A DNA stretch of 64,000 bases from Bacillus glycinifermentans (GCF_001042475.2 NZ_LECW02000022.1:62001-126000), one strand, 5' to 3'. Shown: positions 17,719 through 29,237, counted from the stretch's first letter. Notes: generated from the sequence alone by a model not told the origin. Program-made: numbers and translations.

Positions 17719-19092
17719 TCACTTGTCCTTCGCGGGCAGTGTGATGACAAATTCGCTTCCTTTCGGATATCTGCCTTTCACCGTTATTGTGCCGCCATGA
17801 TGTTCGACGATTTCCTTTACGATGGCAAGTCCCATTCCGGTTCCGCCGGTTTGTCTAGATCTTGATTTATCGATGCGGTAAAACCGTTCAAAAATAAGCC
17901 CGCGCTCTTCTTCGGGAATTCCACAGCCCTCGTCGGCCACCGTTATGATGATGTTACCTTTCGATTTTAAGGCTGTAACGGCGACTTTCGTATCAGGCTC
18001 GGCATAATGCCGGGCGTTATTCAGCAGATTTGTGATCACTTGGGAGAAGCGCTTTTCGTCAAGCGATGCATATAAATCCTTCGGGGCGTAGAAGGAAAGG
18101 CTGATACGTTTTTCGGAATAGGCGATTTGCGACTTCTGTACTTCCTTTGCTATAAACGTGTGCAGGTGAACCGGCTCCTTTCTGATCGTAAAGCTCGGCT
18201 GCTTCATCTTCGTCAGCAAAAAGACATCATCGACAAGGCGGGCAAGATTATCCGTCTCTTCTTTAATAATGGACAAATATTTATTTCTGGATTTTTCGTC
18301 AAGCCCATTCCTCATTGAAATATCAGCATAGCCTTTTATATATGTGATCGGTGTCCTCAATTCGTGGGCTACGCCGGATAAAAAGTCGTTCCGTTCCTTT
18401 TGCAGCCGGTTCAGGCCGGAGGAGAGGTTTTCGATCGATGCGGCGAGTTCTCCAAGCTCATCAGTCCTTTTCATATCGAGTGAAATATCGTTTCTGCCGT
18501 TGATGATGTTTTCGGTCGTTTTTTTCAGCTTGATGATCGGCTTTGTCAAAAAACGGCTGAATAAAAAAATCGCGATTAGCGTAAAAATGCCGGTTAAGCC
18601 AAAGCTGATGATAAAACGCTCAGTAATGCTCTGTACCAAAGCTTGGATGGAGGAAGTCTCCAAAAACATAAACACATAGCCGGACGTTTTTTCGCCTTTC
18701 ATGATGGGGCTGATGGTACAGATATATTTCGATGTATTTAAATGGTTCGACAGGGCGATGCCGGCTCTTGGTATGTTTTTTTGTTCAACATGAAGGTGCT
18801 CTTTTATGTCGCCGGGGACGGACTGTGCGAGCACGCGCCTGTTTTTGTCGGTGATGATGACGTTCGTCTCAGCTTCGGTTTCCATAAGGGCGACGTGTTC
18901 AATCGTCCTTTGATCAAAGTGCTTTTCCAAGACGTCCCTGTGGCTGTTTCCCCTTTTTTGAAGGGCCTGAACTTCTTCGTTGATTCTTGTATCGACAATC
19001 GATGAATACAACGTGACAAACAGGACGGATTCGATGATGAGGGTGAATATGAAAAATGCCCCTGCGAGTTTAAATGAAATGCTTTTCATCAT
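17719..19092 (-). CDS. Sensor histidine kinase (HAMP, HisKA, HATPase)
   Basis: A 457-aa membrane-bound kinase. Transmembrane helix 1 is near the N-terminus (FKLAGAFFIFTLIIESVLFV), followed by an extracytoplasmic sensor of about 130 residues and transmembrane helix 2 (FIISFGLTGIFTLIAIFLF). Then come a HAMP linker, the H-box SGVAHELRTPITYIKGYADI with the phospho-accepting His, the N-box QVITNLLNNARHY, and the G boxes DEGCGIPEEE and TGGTGMGLAIVKEIVEHHGG. I start at 19092 (ATG ATG after AAAGGAATC), which overlaps the response regulator by 23 bp; an upstream in-frame ATG at 19128 has no ribosome binding site. The signal is unknown. I do not match it to a named B. subtilis system. Confidence 0.9.
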   Translation of the reverse strand: MMKSISFKLAGAFFIFTLIIESVLFVTLYSSIVDTRINEEVQALQKRGNSHRDVLEKHFDQRTIEHVALMETEAETNVIITDKNRRVLAQSVPGDIKEHLHVEQKNIPRAGIALSNHLNTSKYICTISPIMKGEKTSGYVFMFLETSSIQALVQSITERFIISFGLTGIFTLIAIFLFSRFLTKPIIKLKKTTENIINGRNDISLDMKRTDELGELAASIENLSSGLNRLQKERNDFLSGVAHELRTPITYIKGYADISMRNGLDEKSRNKYLSIIKEETDNLARLVDDVFLLTKMKQPSFTIRKEPVHLHTFIAKEVQKSQIAYSEKRISLSFYAPKDLYASLDEKRFSQVITNLLNNARHYAEPDTKVAVTALKSKGNIIITVADEGCGIPEEERGLIFERFYRIDKSRSRQTGGTGMGLAIVKEIVEHHGGTITVKGRYPKGSEFVITLPAKDK

Positions 19093-19762
19093 GCCTGATT
19101 CCTTTGCTTGTCCATTTATAGCCGACACCGTACACGGTCTGAAGGTAATCGTGCACGGGGAAGCCGGCTTTTTTCAAACGGTTTCGCAAGTTTTTCATAT
19201 GTGAATCGATTGTCCGTGTATCAATATCGGCGTTAAACCCCCAGATTTTTTCGATCAATTGGTCTCGTGCGAGCACCTGGTCCTGATGGTTCAGCAGGAC
19301 GCCGAGCAGTTCGAATTCGCTCGGCGTGATCTCTGTTTCCCGGTTACTGACGCGGAGCGTATGCTTTTCTTTATTCCAAATTAAATTAAGAAAACGAATT
19401 TCGGTCTGTCTCTTCGTTCGCCTTAAGACTGCTTCTATTCTGGCAAGCAGCACTTTTTCGCTGAACGGCTTTGTTAAATAATCGTCGGCGCCGCCGGTCA
19501 ACCCCCTGACGATGTCTTCCTGTCCGCTTTTTGCGGTGAGCATGATAATCGGTACATTTGTGAGTTTTCTGATTGCCGCGCAGGTTGTCCAGCCGTCCAT
19601 TTCAGGCATCATCACGTCAAGGATGACCAGGTCAAATGCACGCTGTTCGATCAAAGCAAGCGCTTCTTTTCCGGAGGATGCTTTCGAACATGTGTAGTTT
19701 TCCAAATACAGCTCAAGCAAATCAAGCATCCGGATTTCGTCATCTATCAATAAGACATTCAA
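19070..19762 (-). CDS. OmpR-family response regulator
   Basis: A 230-aa cytoplasmic response regulator. The receiver domain (1-115) has the acidic pair LLIDDE, the phospho-acceptor Asp in LVILDVMMPEMDGW and the conserved Lys in YLTKPFSEKV. The winged-helix DNA-binding domain (about 125-222) has ITPSEFELLGVLLNHQDQV and DTRTIDSHMKNLRNRLKK. The start is ATG at 19762 with AAAGAGGTGC upstream. It is transcribed first, with the kinase gene following and overlapping. The palindrome at 19817-19839 lies about 55 bp upstream. Target genes are not known. Confidence 0.92.
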   Translation of the reverse strand: MNVLLIDDEIRMLDLLELYLENYTCSKASSGKEALALIEQRAFDLVILDVMMPEMDGWTTCAAIRKLTNVPIIMLTAKSGQEDIVRGLTGGADDYLTKPFSEKVLLARIEAVLRRTKRQTEIRFLNLIWNKEKHTLRVSNRETEITPSEFELLGVLLNHQDQVLARDQLIEKIWGFNADIDTRTIDSHMKNLRNRLKKAGFPVHDYLQTVYGVGYKWTSKGIRHDEKHFI

Positions 19763-19816
19763 TGCTTTAGCACCTCTTTGCTAGCTTTAGTGAAAATAAG
19801 ACTGCTACATTTTAAA

Positions 19817-19839
19817 AATATACCCTATAAGGGTATATT
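19817..19839. promoter_or_regulatory. Perfect AATATACCC/GGGTATATT palindrome between yhjR and the two-component system
   Basis: Arms 19817-19825 and 19831-19839 with a 5-nt centre. Read on the minus strand it is followed by TTTAAAA, so it may be a weak terminator for yhjR. The ATACCC/GGGTAT half-sites also resemble operators of CsoR/CstR-type metal or sulfur regulators. Which is right cannot be decided here. Confidence 0.5.
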
Positions 19840-19846
19840 GATCAAG

Positions 19847-20299
19847 TTATTGAAAAGGGTCGCGGGCGGGCTGTTTTGTCAGAAAATACAAAAACCAGAC
19901 CGCATGGTTTTGCTCATCGGCGGCTGCCCGTTTGAAAGCCTGTTTTACCGTTTTGTCCCGGGTATAGTCGGCAATGTTCAAATAGAAATCGACCGTTTCC
20001 TGTTCGTCTTTAAATGCGAATTCCAAGCCCGTTTTGTATTGATCAGGGCATGGCTCCGTTATTTTGATATCCGGTTTTCTGCCGGCTATGGACATGAAAA
20101 GATTGATAAATGTATTGAAATGGCGGATTTCGTCCTGCCTGATCTCCAATATCTGCTTTTTTATATCGGGAGTTGCCGCCATTTGCGCGAGTTTTTGATA
20201 ACAAATAACTGCGCTGTGCTCTCCGTTTACCGCCTTTTCGATATCCTTGATCAGCCTGTCGTGCTGTCTGACGGGATAAAACGTCTGAACGTGCCACAT
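19847..20299 (-). CDS. yhjR: YhjR, ferritin-like/rubrerythrin-type protein
   Basis: A 150-aa ferritin-like four-helix protein, upstream of addB as in B. subtilis (145 aa there). Metal-ligand motifs are spaced as in erythrin domains: Glu and His in GEHSAVICYQKL, ExxxH in EIRQDEIRHF, Glu in DEQETVDFY and ExxH in AADEQNHAVWF. It probably binds a di-iron or di-metal centre; the substrate is unknown. The start is chosen at 20299 (second of two ATGs), 5 nt after GAGGTGA. The longer frame to 20362 lacks a ribosome binding site. Unlike B. subtilis, modAB lies between it and addB. Confidence 0.82.
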   Translation of the reverse strand: MWHVQTFYPVRQHDRLIKDIEKAVNGEHSAVICYQKLAQMAATPDIKKQILEIRQDEIRHFNTFINLFMSIAGRKPDIKITEPCPDQYKTGLEFAFKDEQETVDFYLNIADYTRDKTVKQAFKRAAADEQNHAVWFLYFLTKQPARDPFQ

Positions 20300-20481
20300 C
20301 ATGCTCACCTCGCTTTTTTTTAGCGTCTTGCCTTGCCAGTATATGAGCGGAAACCGCTGCACGTGTTTGCCGAAAAAAGTGTCAATTATGTCACATCTCC
20401 CGAATCTATTTTAAAAACATGGAGTTTGACGTAAAATGGTTGTTAGCGCCAAAGTACATACCTCAAATTGGAGTGAAATTG

Positions 20482-21273
20482 ATGAAAAAGACGCTTTTAC
20501 TGGTAATGACGATGCTTTTGGCATTTGCGCTTTTCGGCTGTCAGGCCGGAAAGGATGCTTCAGGGAAAGATCAGTCTGAAGACGTTCAGCTGACCGTTTC
20601 CGCGGCTGCGAGCCTGAAAGACGTATTGACGGAGCTTTCGTCTGAATATAAGAAGGATCATCCGAATGTCACCGTCAAGTTTAACTTCGGTTCATCAGGG
20701 GCCCTTCAGCAACAGATCGAACAGGGAGCTCCGGCCGACTTGTTTTTTTCGGCTGCACAAGACAAATTTGATAGATTGGTTGAACAAGGATTGATTTCAA
20801 AAAGCGATTCAGTCAACTTGCTTGAAAATTCGCTGGTGCTGATCGTTCCGAAAGAGAAAGCCAAGCAGGTCAAAAGCTTTGAAGACCTGACGAAAAGCGG
20901 CGTCGATAAGCTTGCGGTCGGGAAGCCTGAATCCGTTCCCGCCGGAAAATATGCAAAGGAGACGCTGACAAGCCTTCATTTGTGGTCTAAGGTTCAATCT
21001 AAAATCGTTTACGGAAAAGATGTCAGACAAGTGCTTTCCTATGTTGAAACAGGCAATGCGGATGCAGGGGCCGTCTACCGGACGGATGCGCTTACCTCTG
21101 ATCAGGTGAAGGTAGTAGAAACCGCCGCTTCTGATCTTCACACCCCGATCATTTATCCGCTCGGAATCGTAAAAAATACGAAGCATAGAGAGCAGGCTGA
21201 GCAATTCTACAAATTTTTGCAAAGCGATGAGTCCGTTAAAAAAATGGAAAAGTACGGGTTTAAGAAAGGCTGA
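20482..21273 (+). CDS. modA: ModA, molybdate-binding lipoprotein
   Basis: The substrate-binding part of a molybdate ABC importer, 263 aa. The lipoprotein signal has lipobox LLAFALFGC. The family-typical VSAAASLKDVLTELSSEYKK follows, then FNFGSSGALQQQIEQGAPADLF and YVETGNADAGAVYRTDA, the oxyanion pocket segments. The start at 20482 is preceded by GGAGTGAAATTG; the upstream in-frame ATG at 20419 precedes this ribosome binding site and adds a non-signal-like extension. It pairs with modB 8 bp downstream. No modC ATPase gene follows. Confidence 0.93.
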   Translation: MKKTLLLVMTMLLAFALFGCQAGKDASGKDQSEDVQLTVSAAASLKDVLTELSSEYKKDHPNVTVKFNFGSSGALQQQIEQGAPADLFFSAAQDKFDRLVEQGLISKSDSVNLLENSLVLIVPKEKAKQVKSFEDLTKSGVDKLAVGKPESVPAGKYAKETLTSLHLWSKVQSKIVYGKDVRQVLSYVETGNADAGAVYRTDALTSDQVKVVETAASDLHTPIIYPLGIVKNTKHREQAEQFYKFLQSDESVKKMEKYGFKKG

Positions 21274-21281
21274 TTGCCGGG

Positions 21282-21938
21282 ATGCTTGAGGAATTTCTTT
21301 CCCCGATCAAGATTTCTGTCCAAGTGACGATTGCGGCTGGGATCATCGCCGTCCTGTTGGGCACTGCTGCGGCAAGATTAATGGCACATAAGCGATTTAA
21401 AGGCAAATCCGTCGTTGAGACGGTCTTGATGCTGCCGCTTGTCCTTCCGCCGACTGTCGTCGGATTCTTTTTAATCGTTATATTCGGAAGACAGAGCGTG
21501 ATCGGCCGCCTGATTGAACACGTATTCCATGCGCCTGTTATATTTACCTGGTGGGCGGCGGTGATCGCGGCGGCTGTCGTTGCTTTTCCGCTAATGTACC
21601 AGTCGGCGAAGGCGGGCTTTTTGGGTGTTGACCGGGAGATCGAAGATGCCGCAAGAGTTGACGGTGCAAAAGAATGGCAGGTGTTTCTATTCGTCACCCT
21701 TCCAATGGCGTCAAATGCAGTGATGACCGGGAGCGTTCTCAGCTTTGCCAGGGCGCTCGGCGAGTTTGGCGCGACGCTGATGTTTGCCGGGATTATTCCG
21801 GGTGTGACGGAGACGGTTCCAACGGCGATCTATTTGTCGATTGATTCGGGGAATATGACGCTGGCGTGGCTGTGGGTCGCCTCGATTGCGGTTATCTCGT
21901 TCTTCATGCTGTTTTTTGTGCAGTTTAAACAAAAATAG
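21282..21938 (+). CDS. modB: ModB, molybdate ABC transporter permease
   Basis: A 218-aa membrane permease with five or six helices. The EAA-type loop is IEDAARVDGAKEWQVFLFVTLP, and the segment ARALGEFGATLMFAGIIPGVT is characteristic of ModB. It lies directly behind modA and before a terminator. The ATPase must come from elsewhere; B. subtilis also has modA-modB without an adjacent modC as far as I know. The ribosome binding site before ATG 21282 is weak, which suggests coupling to modA. Confidence 0.92.
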   Translation: MLEEFLSPIKISVQVTIAAGIIAVLLGTAAARLMAHKRFKGKSVVETVLMLPLVLPPTVVGFFLIVIFGRQSVIGRLIEHVFHAPVIFTWWAAVIAAAVVAFPLMYQSAKAGFLGVDREIEDAARVDGAKEWQVFLFVTLPMASNAVMTGSVLSFARALGEFGATLMFAGIIPGVTETVPTAIYLSIDSGNMTLAWLWVASIAVISFFMLFFVQFKQK

Positions 21939-21968
21939 CCGTATGGGACAGTTCTCATACGGTTTTTT
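21939..21968 (+). terminator. Intrinsic terminator after modB
   Basis: CCGTATG (21939-21945) / CATACGG (21956-21962) followed by TTTTTT, starting directly after the modB stop. Confidence 0.9.
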
Positions 21969-22046
21969 CCAGTTTTGCAGAATGGTTATTTTGGCGATGA
22001 TTCGATAGAATAGAAAGGAAATGAACAAAGAAAGGAGACGGACGTA

Positions 22047-25000
22047 ATGGGAACAGTCTTTTTATCAGGCAGGTCCGGGAGTGGGAAAACGACCTTCATC
22101 TTGGATGACATCAGAGAAAAGCTTCGCCATGACCCGCTCGGGAAACCGATCATTTTTCTAGTCCCGGATCAGATGACGTTTTTAATGGAATATGAGCTTA
22201 GTAAAACTCCCGATTTGGGCGGGACGATCCGCGCCCAGGTTTACAGTTTTTCAAGGCTTGCCTGGCGAATCCTCCAGCATACGGGAGGGATGAATCGTCC
22301 GTTTCTGACGGGGACGGGCATTCAGATGCTGCTTCGCAAATTGATCGAAGAGCATAAGAGCGAGTTTAAAGTTTACCAGAATGCAAGCGATAAAAGCGGA
22401 TTTACGGAGCAGGTCGAACGGATGTTGACCGAGTTTAAACGGCACTGCCTTCCGCCTGAGGGCATTCGCGAGATCATGCAGGGAAGCGGGGCATCGGAAT
22501 ATGAGGAGGAACGGATTCTTTCCGACAAGCTCCATGATCTCTACATTTTATACAGCAAGATGGAAGAAGCTCTCGAGCATCAATACGTTCAGTCCGAAGA
22601 TTATTTGACGCTTTTGGCAGAGCAGATTCCGCACGCCGAAGAGATCAGGGATGCTTCGATTTATGTGGACGGTTTTCATCAATTCACCCCGCAGGAGATG
22701 CGCGTTCTTGAACAGCTGATGGCGCATGCCCGGGAGATTACGTTTTCTTTGACAGTGGACGAGCCTTTCGCCCATCATGCACCGCATGATCTGCATCTGT
22801 TCCGGATGACGGGAAAGGCGTATTTCGACCTTTGCCAAAAGGCGCGGGAGCTCGGCCTCGACTTGTCAGAGATCCGCATGGAAGGGGGGGAACGGCACAG
22901 CCATGCCCCTGAGCTTGAACACTTGGAACGGCAGTTTGATGAACGGCCGGCAAAACCGTATGCGGGAACATCGGAGTCTTTTTGCCTCATGCAGGCGGCA
23001 AACCGGAGAACCGAAATCGAAGGGATCGCGAGAGAAATTCATTCCCTGGTGCATTGCGGCAGGTTCAGGCTGAAAGATATCGCGGTCATCGCCCGCAATC
23101 TTGAAGATTATAAAGATACGATAAAAGAAGTGTTTACGGATTACGAACTTGCTTTTTTCATAGACGGAAAAGAGTCCATGCAGAATCATCCGCTGATCGA
23201 ACTGATCCGTTCAACCCTTGATATCATCAAAAGCAACTGGCGATATGAAGCGGTGTTCCGCTGCATCAAAACAGAGCTTTTATTCCCGATGGATGAGCCG
23301 AGGGAGCGGGTGCGGGATCAGATCGACCAGCTCGAAAACTACTGCATTGCCTATGGGATTAAAGGCGAGAGATGGACGAGCAAAGACCCGTTTACATACC
23401 GCAGATACGCCTCATTGGATGATGACTTTGCCAAGACCGACCGGGAGATTGAGACAGAAAATATGCTCAATGACTTAAAGGGCTGGATCGTACCGCCCGT
23501 CCACCGGCTGCAAAAACGCTTGAAAAAAGCGGGATCAGTCAGGGAAATGGCTGAAGCCGTTTATCTTTATCTGGAAGAAGCGGACGTTCCGATGAAGCTG
23601 GAACAGGAACGGCGGCTTGCCGAAGAAAGCGGCCGGATCGCGGAATCAAGACAGCATGACCAAGTATGGGATGCAGTCATTCAATTGTTGGACGAGTTTG
23701 TGGAAATGATGGGAGACGAGCGCATATCGTTTTCCTTGTTTCAGCAAATGGTCGAAACCGGTTTGGAGTCTTTAACATTCTCGCTGATTCCGCCTGCTCT
23801 TGATCAAGTATTTATCGGGAATATGGATTTATCAAGAATGTACGGGACGAAATGCACGTTCCTCATCGGGGTGAACGACGGCATTCTGCCGGCAAGGCCG
23901 GCAGATGACGGGGTTTTGACAGATGACGACAGAGAATGGCTGAGACGAAACGGTGTGCAGCTTGCAGCAACGGGCAGAGAGCAGCTGCTTGACGAGCATT
24001 TTCTGATCTATATGGCGCTCTCCAGCCCGTCAGACAAGCTTTATGTTTCGTATCCGATCGCGGATGCCGAAGGAAAGACGCTGCTTCCTTCAACCGTTGT
24101 GAAACGCTTGAACGAGCTGTTTCCAGATCACGGAGAAAAGGTGCTTGTCAATGAACCGGAACAGCTTGGCGATGAAGAACAGCTCGAATTTCTCGTCAAT
24201 AAAAGCACGGCGTTAAGCTATTTGACAGGACAGCTTGGTATATGGGCGAGGCAGTATGCGATCAGTGACGTCTGGTGGAGCACATACAACTTTTTGATGG
24301 GTGAGCCGGACCGCGGCTTTTCGAAAAATATCCTGTCCAGCTTGTTTTTCCGGAACAAGGTGCACAGGCTCACCGAGCGCGTGAGCCGGGATTTGTACGG
24401 AGAGAACATCCAGGGGAGCGTGTCGCGGATGGAGACGTATAAAGCCTGTCCGTTCTCCCATTTTGCTTCCCACGGCTTAAAGCTGAAGGAACGCCAATTT
24501 TTCAAGCTTGAAGCGCCTGATATCGGTCAGCTGTTTCATTCCGCGCTGAAGCTGATTTCAAACCGCCTTCATGAACTGAAGCTTGATTGGCGGGATCTGA
24601 CGAAGGAGCAATGCGATACATTGTCGAGCGATGCCGTGGAGCGGCTTGCGCCAAGGCTGCAAAAAGAGATATTGCTCAGTTCGAACCGCCACCACTATGT
24701 CAAGCAAAAGCTGCAAAAAATCATTGCAAGGGTGTCCGGCATTTTAAGCGAGCATGCAAAAGCGAGCGGTTTTGCCCCCGTCGGGCTGGAGCTCGGATTC
24801 GGCGGCAAAGGACCGCTTCCTCCGATGCGGTTCACCCTGAAGAACGGGTGCACAATGGAGCTTGTCGGCCGGATTGACAGGGTCGATAAAGCCGAAAGCT
24901 CAAAAGGTCTGCTGCTTCGAATCGTCGATTACAAATCGAGCGATAAAGGCCTCGATTTAGCCGAAGTGTACTACGGTCTTGCCCTGCAGATGCTGACATA

Positions 25001-25547
25001 CCTCGATTTGTCGATCACGTATTCGGCCGAATGGCTCGGAATGAAGGCGTCGCCGGCCGGGGTTCTTTATTTTCACGTGCACGATCCGATGATTCAGGCC
25101 TCTGTGCCGCTCAGCCTTGATGAGATCGAAAAGGAAATATTCAAGAAGTTTAAGATGAAAGGGCTCCTGTTAGGGGACCAGGAAGCGATCAAGCTGATGG
25201 ACACCGCCCTTGAACAGGGCAGGTCCGACATCATCAGCGCCGGCTTGAAGAAGGACGGTTCTCTGCGTTCGGATTCGGATGTTGTCACAGAAGATGACTT
25301 TCATTTGTTAAGGCGCCACGTCCGCCGGACGTTTCAAAAGGCCGGCGAGGAGATTACAGACGGCAAGGTGTCGATCGAGCCTTATAAATTAAAGGACAGA
25401 ACCCCTTGCACATACTGCGCTTTCAAATCATTCTGCCAGTTTGACGAATCGCTTGAAGAGAATGAATATCGCGTATTGAAGCCGGAAAAAGACAATGTCA
25501 TATTGGAATGGCTGAAAAAGGAGGATGAGGCAGATGGAAACGGCTAA
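22047..25547 (+). CDS. addB: AddB, ATP-dependent helicase/nuclease subunit B
   Basis: A subunit of the AddAB helicase-nuclease (the Bacillus RecBCD equivalent), which resects double-strand breaks and recognises Chi. It is 1166 aa, the same length as B. subtilis AddB. Walker A GRSGSGKT is at residues 8-15. The C-terminal nuclease has VDYKSSDKG. The iron-sulfur cluster cysteines fall at Cys801, Cys1121, Cys1124 and Cys1130, exactly the B. subtilis positions. Start ATG at 22047 after AAAGGAGACGG. The addA start overlaps its 3' end by 14 bp. Confidence 0.98.
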   Translation: MGTVFLSGRSGSGKTTFILDDIREKLRHDPLGKPIIFLVPDQMTFLMEYELSKTPDLGGTIRAQVYSFSRLAWRILQHTGGMNRPFLTGTGIQMLLRKLIEEHKSEFKVYQNASDKSGFTEQVERMLTEFKRHCLPPEGIREIMQGSGASEYEEERILSDKLHDLYILYSKMEEALEHQYVQSEDYLTLLAEQIPHAEEIRDASIYVDGFHQFTPQEMRVLEQLMAHAREITFSLTVDEPFAHHAPHDLHLFRMTGKAYFDLCQKARELGLDLSEIRMEGGERHSHAPELEHLERQFDERPAKPYAGTSESFCLMQAANRRTEIEGIAREIHSLVHCGRFRLKDIAVIARNLEDYKDTIKEVFTDYELAFFIDGKESMQNHPLIELIRSTLDIIKSNWRYEAVFRCIKTELLFPMDEPRERVRDQIDQLENYCIAYGIKGERWTSKDPFTYRRYASLDDDFAKTDREIETENMLNDLKGWIVPPVHRLQKRLKKAGSVREMAEAVYLYLEEADVPMKLEQERRLAEESGRIAESRQHDQVWDAVIQLLDEFVEMMGDERISFSLFQQMVETGLESLTFSLIPPALDQVFIGNMDLSRMYGTKCTFLIGVNDGILPARPADDGVLTDDDREWLRRNGVQLAATGREQLLDEHFLIYMALSSPSDKLYVSYPIADAEGKTLLPSTVVKRLNELFPDHGEKVLVNEPEQLGDEEQLEFLVNKSTALSYLTGQLGIWARQYAISDVWWSTYNFLMGEPDRGFSKNILSSLFFRNKVHRLTERVSRDLYGENIQGSVSRMETYKACPFSHFASHGLKLKERQFFKLEAPDIGQLFHSALKLISNRLHELKLDWRDLTKEQCDTLSSDAVERLAPRLQKEILLSSNRHHYVKQKLQKIIARVSGILSEHAKASGFAPVGLELGFGGKGPLPPMRFTLKNGCTMELVGRIDRVDKAESSKGLLLRIVDYKSSDKGLDLAEVYYGLALQMLTYLDLSITYSAEWLGMKASPAGVLYFHVHDPMIQASVPLSLDEIEKEIFKKFKMKGLLLGDQEAIKLMDTALEQGRSDIISAGLKKDGSLRSDSDVVTEDDFHLLRRHVRRTFQKAGEEITDGKVSIEPYKLKDRTPCTYCAFKSFCQFDESLEENEYRVLKPEKDNVILEWLKKEDEADGNG

Positions 25548-28500
25548 GCCGAAAAACAGCACATGGACGGACGACCAATGGAAAGCGATCGTCTCATCCG
25601 GCCGGGATATTTTGGTCGCCGCTGCGGCGGGCTCCGGAAAAACGGCCGTCCTTGTCGAGCGGATCATCCGAAAGATTACGGCGGAGGAAAATCCGATCGA
25701 TGTCGACCGGCTGCTCGTCGTCACCTTTACGAATGCATCGGCGGCGGAGATGAAGCACCGGATCGGTGAAGCGCTTGAGAAAAAGCTCGCCGAAAACCCC
25801 GGCTCCCTTCATTTGCGCAGGCAGCTTTCCTTGCTGAACAGGGCGAGTATTTCGACATTGCACTCTTTTTGCCTTCAGGTCGTCCGCAAGTATTATTATA
25901 TGATCGACGTTGATCCGGCCTTTCGGATCGCCGATCAGACAGAAGGCGAGCTGCTCGGTGATGAGGTGCTTGACGAGCTGTTTGAAGAAGAATATCAAAA
26001 GGGCGATCCGGCTTTTTTTGAGCTGGTGGACAGATATACGACAGACCGCCACGATCTCGATTTGCAGTACCTTATCAAGCGGGTTTACGAGTTTTCCCGC
26101 TCACACCCCGACCCGGAAGCGTGGCTTGAAAAATTTATGGACCTGTATGACGCAGATCCCGGCGCGAAGATCGAGTCGCTTCCGTTTTATTCCTACATCA
26201 GGGAAGATATCGCGCTTGTATTGAACAGTGTGCGTGAAAAGCTGACCCGTGCGCTTGAGCTGACAAAACGGCCGGGGGGGCCGGCTCCGCGCGCTGAAAA
26301 CTTTCTCGACGATTTGGCGCAGATCGACAAGCTGCTTGAGCATCAGGACGATTTTGCGGCCCTTTATGAGCTTGTGCCGGCTGTTTCGTTCCAGCGGGCC
26401 AAACCGTGCAAAGGGGATGATTTCGATCCGTCTTTAATCGACGAAGCGACAGACCTTCGCAACAGTGCAAAAAAACAGCTTGAAAAGCTGAAAGGCGACT
26501 ATTTCACGCGAACGCCAGAGCAGCATTTGGCGAGTTTGAAGGAGATGAAGCCTGTCATCAGGACGCTTGTCCAGCTCGTTGCAGAGTTCGGCAGACGCTA
26601 TAGGGCCGCGAAGAAAGAAAAAGCGATCGTAGACTTCTCCGATCTTGAGCACGACTGCCTGGCGATTTTGACAAAGAAAAACGAAGGCGGAACAGCGGAG
26701 CCGAGCGAAGCTGCGGCCTATTACCGGCACTTGTTCCACGAAGTGCTCGTTGATGAATATCAGGATACAAACCTTGTACAGGAGGCGATTTTAAAGCTTG
26801 TCGCCAAGGAGGAACACGAAGGGAACCTCTTTATGGTGGGCGATGTCAAGCAGTCGATCTACCGTTTCCGGCTGGCTGAGCCGCTTTTGTTTCTTTCGAA
26901 ATACAAGCGGTTCACAGATGACGGCTCAGGCGCCGGACAGAAAATCGATTTGAACAAAAACTTCAGAAGCCGGTCCGACATTTTGGACAGCACCAATTTT
27001 TTGTTTAAACAGCTGATGGGAGAGAAGGTCGGCGAGGTTGCCTATGACGAACAAGCCGAATTAAAGCTCGGCGCATCGTATCCTCCCAATGAAAGCACAA
27101 AAACAGAGGTGCTGATCATTGAAAACCGGGAAGACGCGGCTGATGAAGAGGCGGAAGAGCTTGAAACGGTACAGCTTGAGGCAAGGGCTGTCGCCGGACG
27201 GATCAGGGAGCTGATTTCCGGCAAATTTCAAGTGTATGACGGTAAAACGAAAACGACAAGAAACATCCAGTACCGCGACATCGTGATTTTGCTGCGCTCC
27301 ATGCCGTGGGCGCCGCAATTCATGGACGAGTTCAAGCAGCAGGGGATTCCGGTATACGCGAACCTGTCAACCGGATATTTCGAAGCGACAGAAGTAGCCG
27401 TCACGCTTTCACTGCTTAAAGTCATCGACAATGCCTATCAGGATATTCCGCTTGCATCCATCCTCAGGTCACCGATTGTCGGCCTTGATGAAAACGAACT
27501 GTCCCTGATCAGAATCCGGGATAAAAAAGCGCCGTTCTATGAAGCGCTGAAGGCGTATATGGCGTCAGCGGACAAAGATGACCCGCTTTATGAAAAGCTT
27601 GCCCGCTTTGACGGGTTCCTGAAAAAGTGGAGGGCATACGCAAAAAATCATTCCGTGGCGGAGCTGATATGGGAAGTTTACCGCGATACGAAATATATCG
27701 ATTATGTCGGCGGAATGCCGGGCGGAAAGCAGCGGCAGGCCAATTTGCGCGCGCTCTATGACAGGGCGAGATCGTACGAATCGACCTCCTTCCGCGGATT
27801 GTTCCGCTTTTTGCGATTTATTGAACGGATGCAGGAGCGGGGCGATGACCTCGGAACGGCTCGGGCTTTGAGCGAACAGGAAGACGTCGTCCGCCTGATG
27901 ACGATCCATTCGAGCAAAGGTCTTGAATTTCCCGTCGTATTCACGGCAGGCCTCGGCCGGAATTTCAATATGATGGATCTCAACAAATCGTATCTGCTTG
28001 ATAAAGAGCTCGGGTTCGGGACGAAATTTATCCATCCGAAATGGCGCATCAGCTATCCGACGCTGCCGCTTGTTGCGATGAAGAAAAAAATGCGGCGCGA
28101 GCTTTTATCAGAAGAGCTTCGCGTCTTGTATGTCGCTCTCACCCGTGCAAAGGAAAAACTCTTTTTGGTCGGAACGGCGAAAGACAAGGACAAGCTTTTG
28201 GCAAAATGGAGGACCTCCGCCTCCCATGCCGAATGGCTGCTCCCTGATTTTGAACGCTTTCAGGCGAAATCGTATCTCGATTTTATCGGCCCCGCCTTAA
28301 TGCGGCACAGGGATATGGCAGACGGCGATCTGAACTTGCCGAATGATGACATCCGTCAGCATCAGTCCCGTTTTACGATCAGCTGGATATCAGCCGGAGA
28401 GCTGCAGGCCGAAGGTAGAGCGCAGACTGAAGAAGAAAAACACGAACGGCTGTCACTGGTGAAAAAAGGGCTGCCGATCGATGGCTCTTTCGATTATGAA

Positions 28501-29226
28501 AAAGAGGTCCGCGAGCGGCTGACATGGTCGTATCCTTTCCGGGATGCGTCACAAGTCCGCACAAAACAGTCTGTCTCTGAAATCAAGAGGCAGAAGGAAT
28601 ACGAGGATGAATACGGCGACCGCTCATTGGTTCGTCCGGCAAATGAAACTTTGCTGTTCAGAAGACCCTCTTTCATGATGGCAAAAGGGCTGACCGCCGC
28701 CGAACGGGGAACGGCGATGCATACAGTCATGCAGCATCTTCCGCTCACCCGCGTCCCCGAAAAGGATGAGCTCGGCCGTATGCTGGACAGGCTTATCGAA
28801 AAAGAACTTCTAACGGAAGAGCAACGCGCGGCTATCGAAGAAGACGACATTCTCGCGTTTTTCGATACGGATATAGGCGGAAAAATGCTCAGCGCCCGCC
28901 GGGTTGAGCGGGAAGTGCCCTTCAACATGACGCTTCCTGCACGAGAGGTTTATCCGGGCTTGAAAACTGCCGATGAACCCGTCTTAATTCAAGGGATTAT
29001 CGACTGTTTGTTCGAAACCGATGACGGCTTTTATTTGCTCGACTACAAAACCGACCGGATACACGGCAAATTTCAAAACGGCTTTGAAGGAGCGGAGCCG
29101 ATTTTGCGAAAACGCTACGCCACACAGATCAACCTTTACGCCCGGGCTGTTGAAACGATGCTTAAGACGCCTCTGAGAGGTAAGGCTCTTTACTTTTTCG
29201 ACGGCGGGCACGTGATCATGTTTTGA
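25534..29226 (+). CDS. addA: AddA, ATP-dependent helicase/nuclease subunit A
   Basis: A UvrD-family SF1 helicase with a C-terminal RecB-type nuclease, 1230 aa. Walker [16 protein letters not shown] has Lys36. Walker B is LVDEYQDTN, followed by [11 protein letters not shown] and the motif VI region [15 protein letters not shown]. The nuclease active site LLDYKTDR has Asp1170 and Lys1172. I take ATG 25534 as start: the AAAGGAGG at 25517-25524 abuts the earlier ATG (25525), which is too close, and is 9 nt from 25534. It forms one operon with addB; sbcD and sbcC follow after a hairpin. Confidence 0.97.
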   Translation: METAKPKNSTWTDDQWKAIVSSGRDILVAAAAGSGKTAVLVERIIRKITAEENPIDVDRLLVVTFTNASAAEMKHRIGEALEKKLAENPGSLHLRRQLSLLNRASISTLHSFCLQVVRKYYYMIDVDPAFRIADQTEGELLGDEVLDELFEEEYQKGDPAFFELVDRYTTDRHDLDLQYLIKRVYEFSRSHPDPEAWLEKFMDLYDADPGAKIESLPFYSYIREDIALVLNSVREKLTRALELTKRPGGPAPRAENFLDDLAQIDKLLEHQDDFAALYELVPAVSFQRAKPCKGDDFDPSLIDEATDLRNSAKKQLEKLKGDYFTRTPEQHLASLKEMKPVIRTLVQLVAEFGRRYRAAKKEKAIVDFSDLEHDCLAILTKKNEGGTAEPSEAAAYYRHLFHEVLVDEYQDTNLVQEAILKLVAKEEHEGNLFMVGDVKQSIYRFRLAEPLLFLSKYKRFTDDGSGAGQKIDLNKNFRSRSDILDSTNFLFKQLMGEKVGEVAYDEQAELKLGASYPPNESTKTEVLIIENREDAADEEAEELETVQLEARAVAGRIRELISGKFQVYDGKTKTTRNIQYRDIVILLRSMPWAPQFMDEFKQQGIPVYANLSTGYFEATEVAVTLSLLKVIDNAYQDIPLASILRSPIVGLDENELSLIRIRDKKAPFYEALKAYMASADKDDPLYEKLARFDGFLKKWRAYAKNHSVAELIWEVYRDTKYIDYVGGMPGGKQRQANLRALYDRARSYESTSFRGLFRFLRFIERMQERGDDLGTARALSEQEDVVRLMTIHSSKGLEFPVVFTAGLGRNFNMMDLNKSYLLDKELGFGTKFIHPKWRISYPTLPLVAMKKKMRRELLSEELRVLYVALTRAKEKLFLVGTAKDKDKLLAKWRTSASHAEWLLPDFERFQAKSYLDFIGPALMRHRDMADGDLNLPNDDIRQHQSRFTISWISAGELQAEGRAQTEEEKHERLSLVKKGLPIDGSFDYEKEVRERLTWSYPFRDASQVRTKQSVSEIKRQKEYEDEYGDRSLVRPANETLLFRRPSFMMAKGLTAAERGTAMHTVMQHLPLTRVPEKDELGRMLDRLIEKELLTEEQRAAIEEDDILAFFDTDIGGKMLSARRVEREVPFNMTLPAREVYPGLKTADEPVLIQGIIDCLFETDDGFYLLDYKTDRIHGKFQNGFEGAEPILRKRYATQINLYARAVETMLKTPLRGKALYFFDGGHVIMF

Positions 29227-29237
29227 TGAATGTTTAC

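Noticed and set aside
20303-20481. Molybdenum-cofactor riboswitch or ModE site before modA
   Set aside because: No recognisable conserved stems or ModE-type palindrome.
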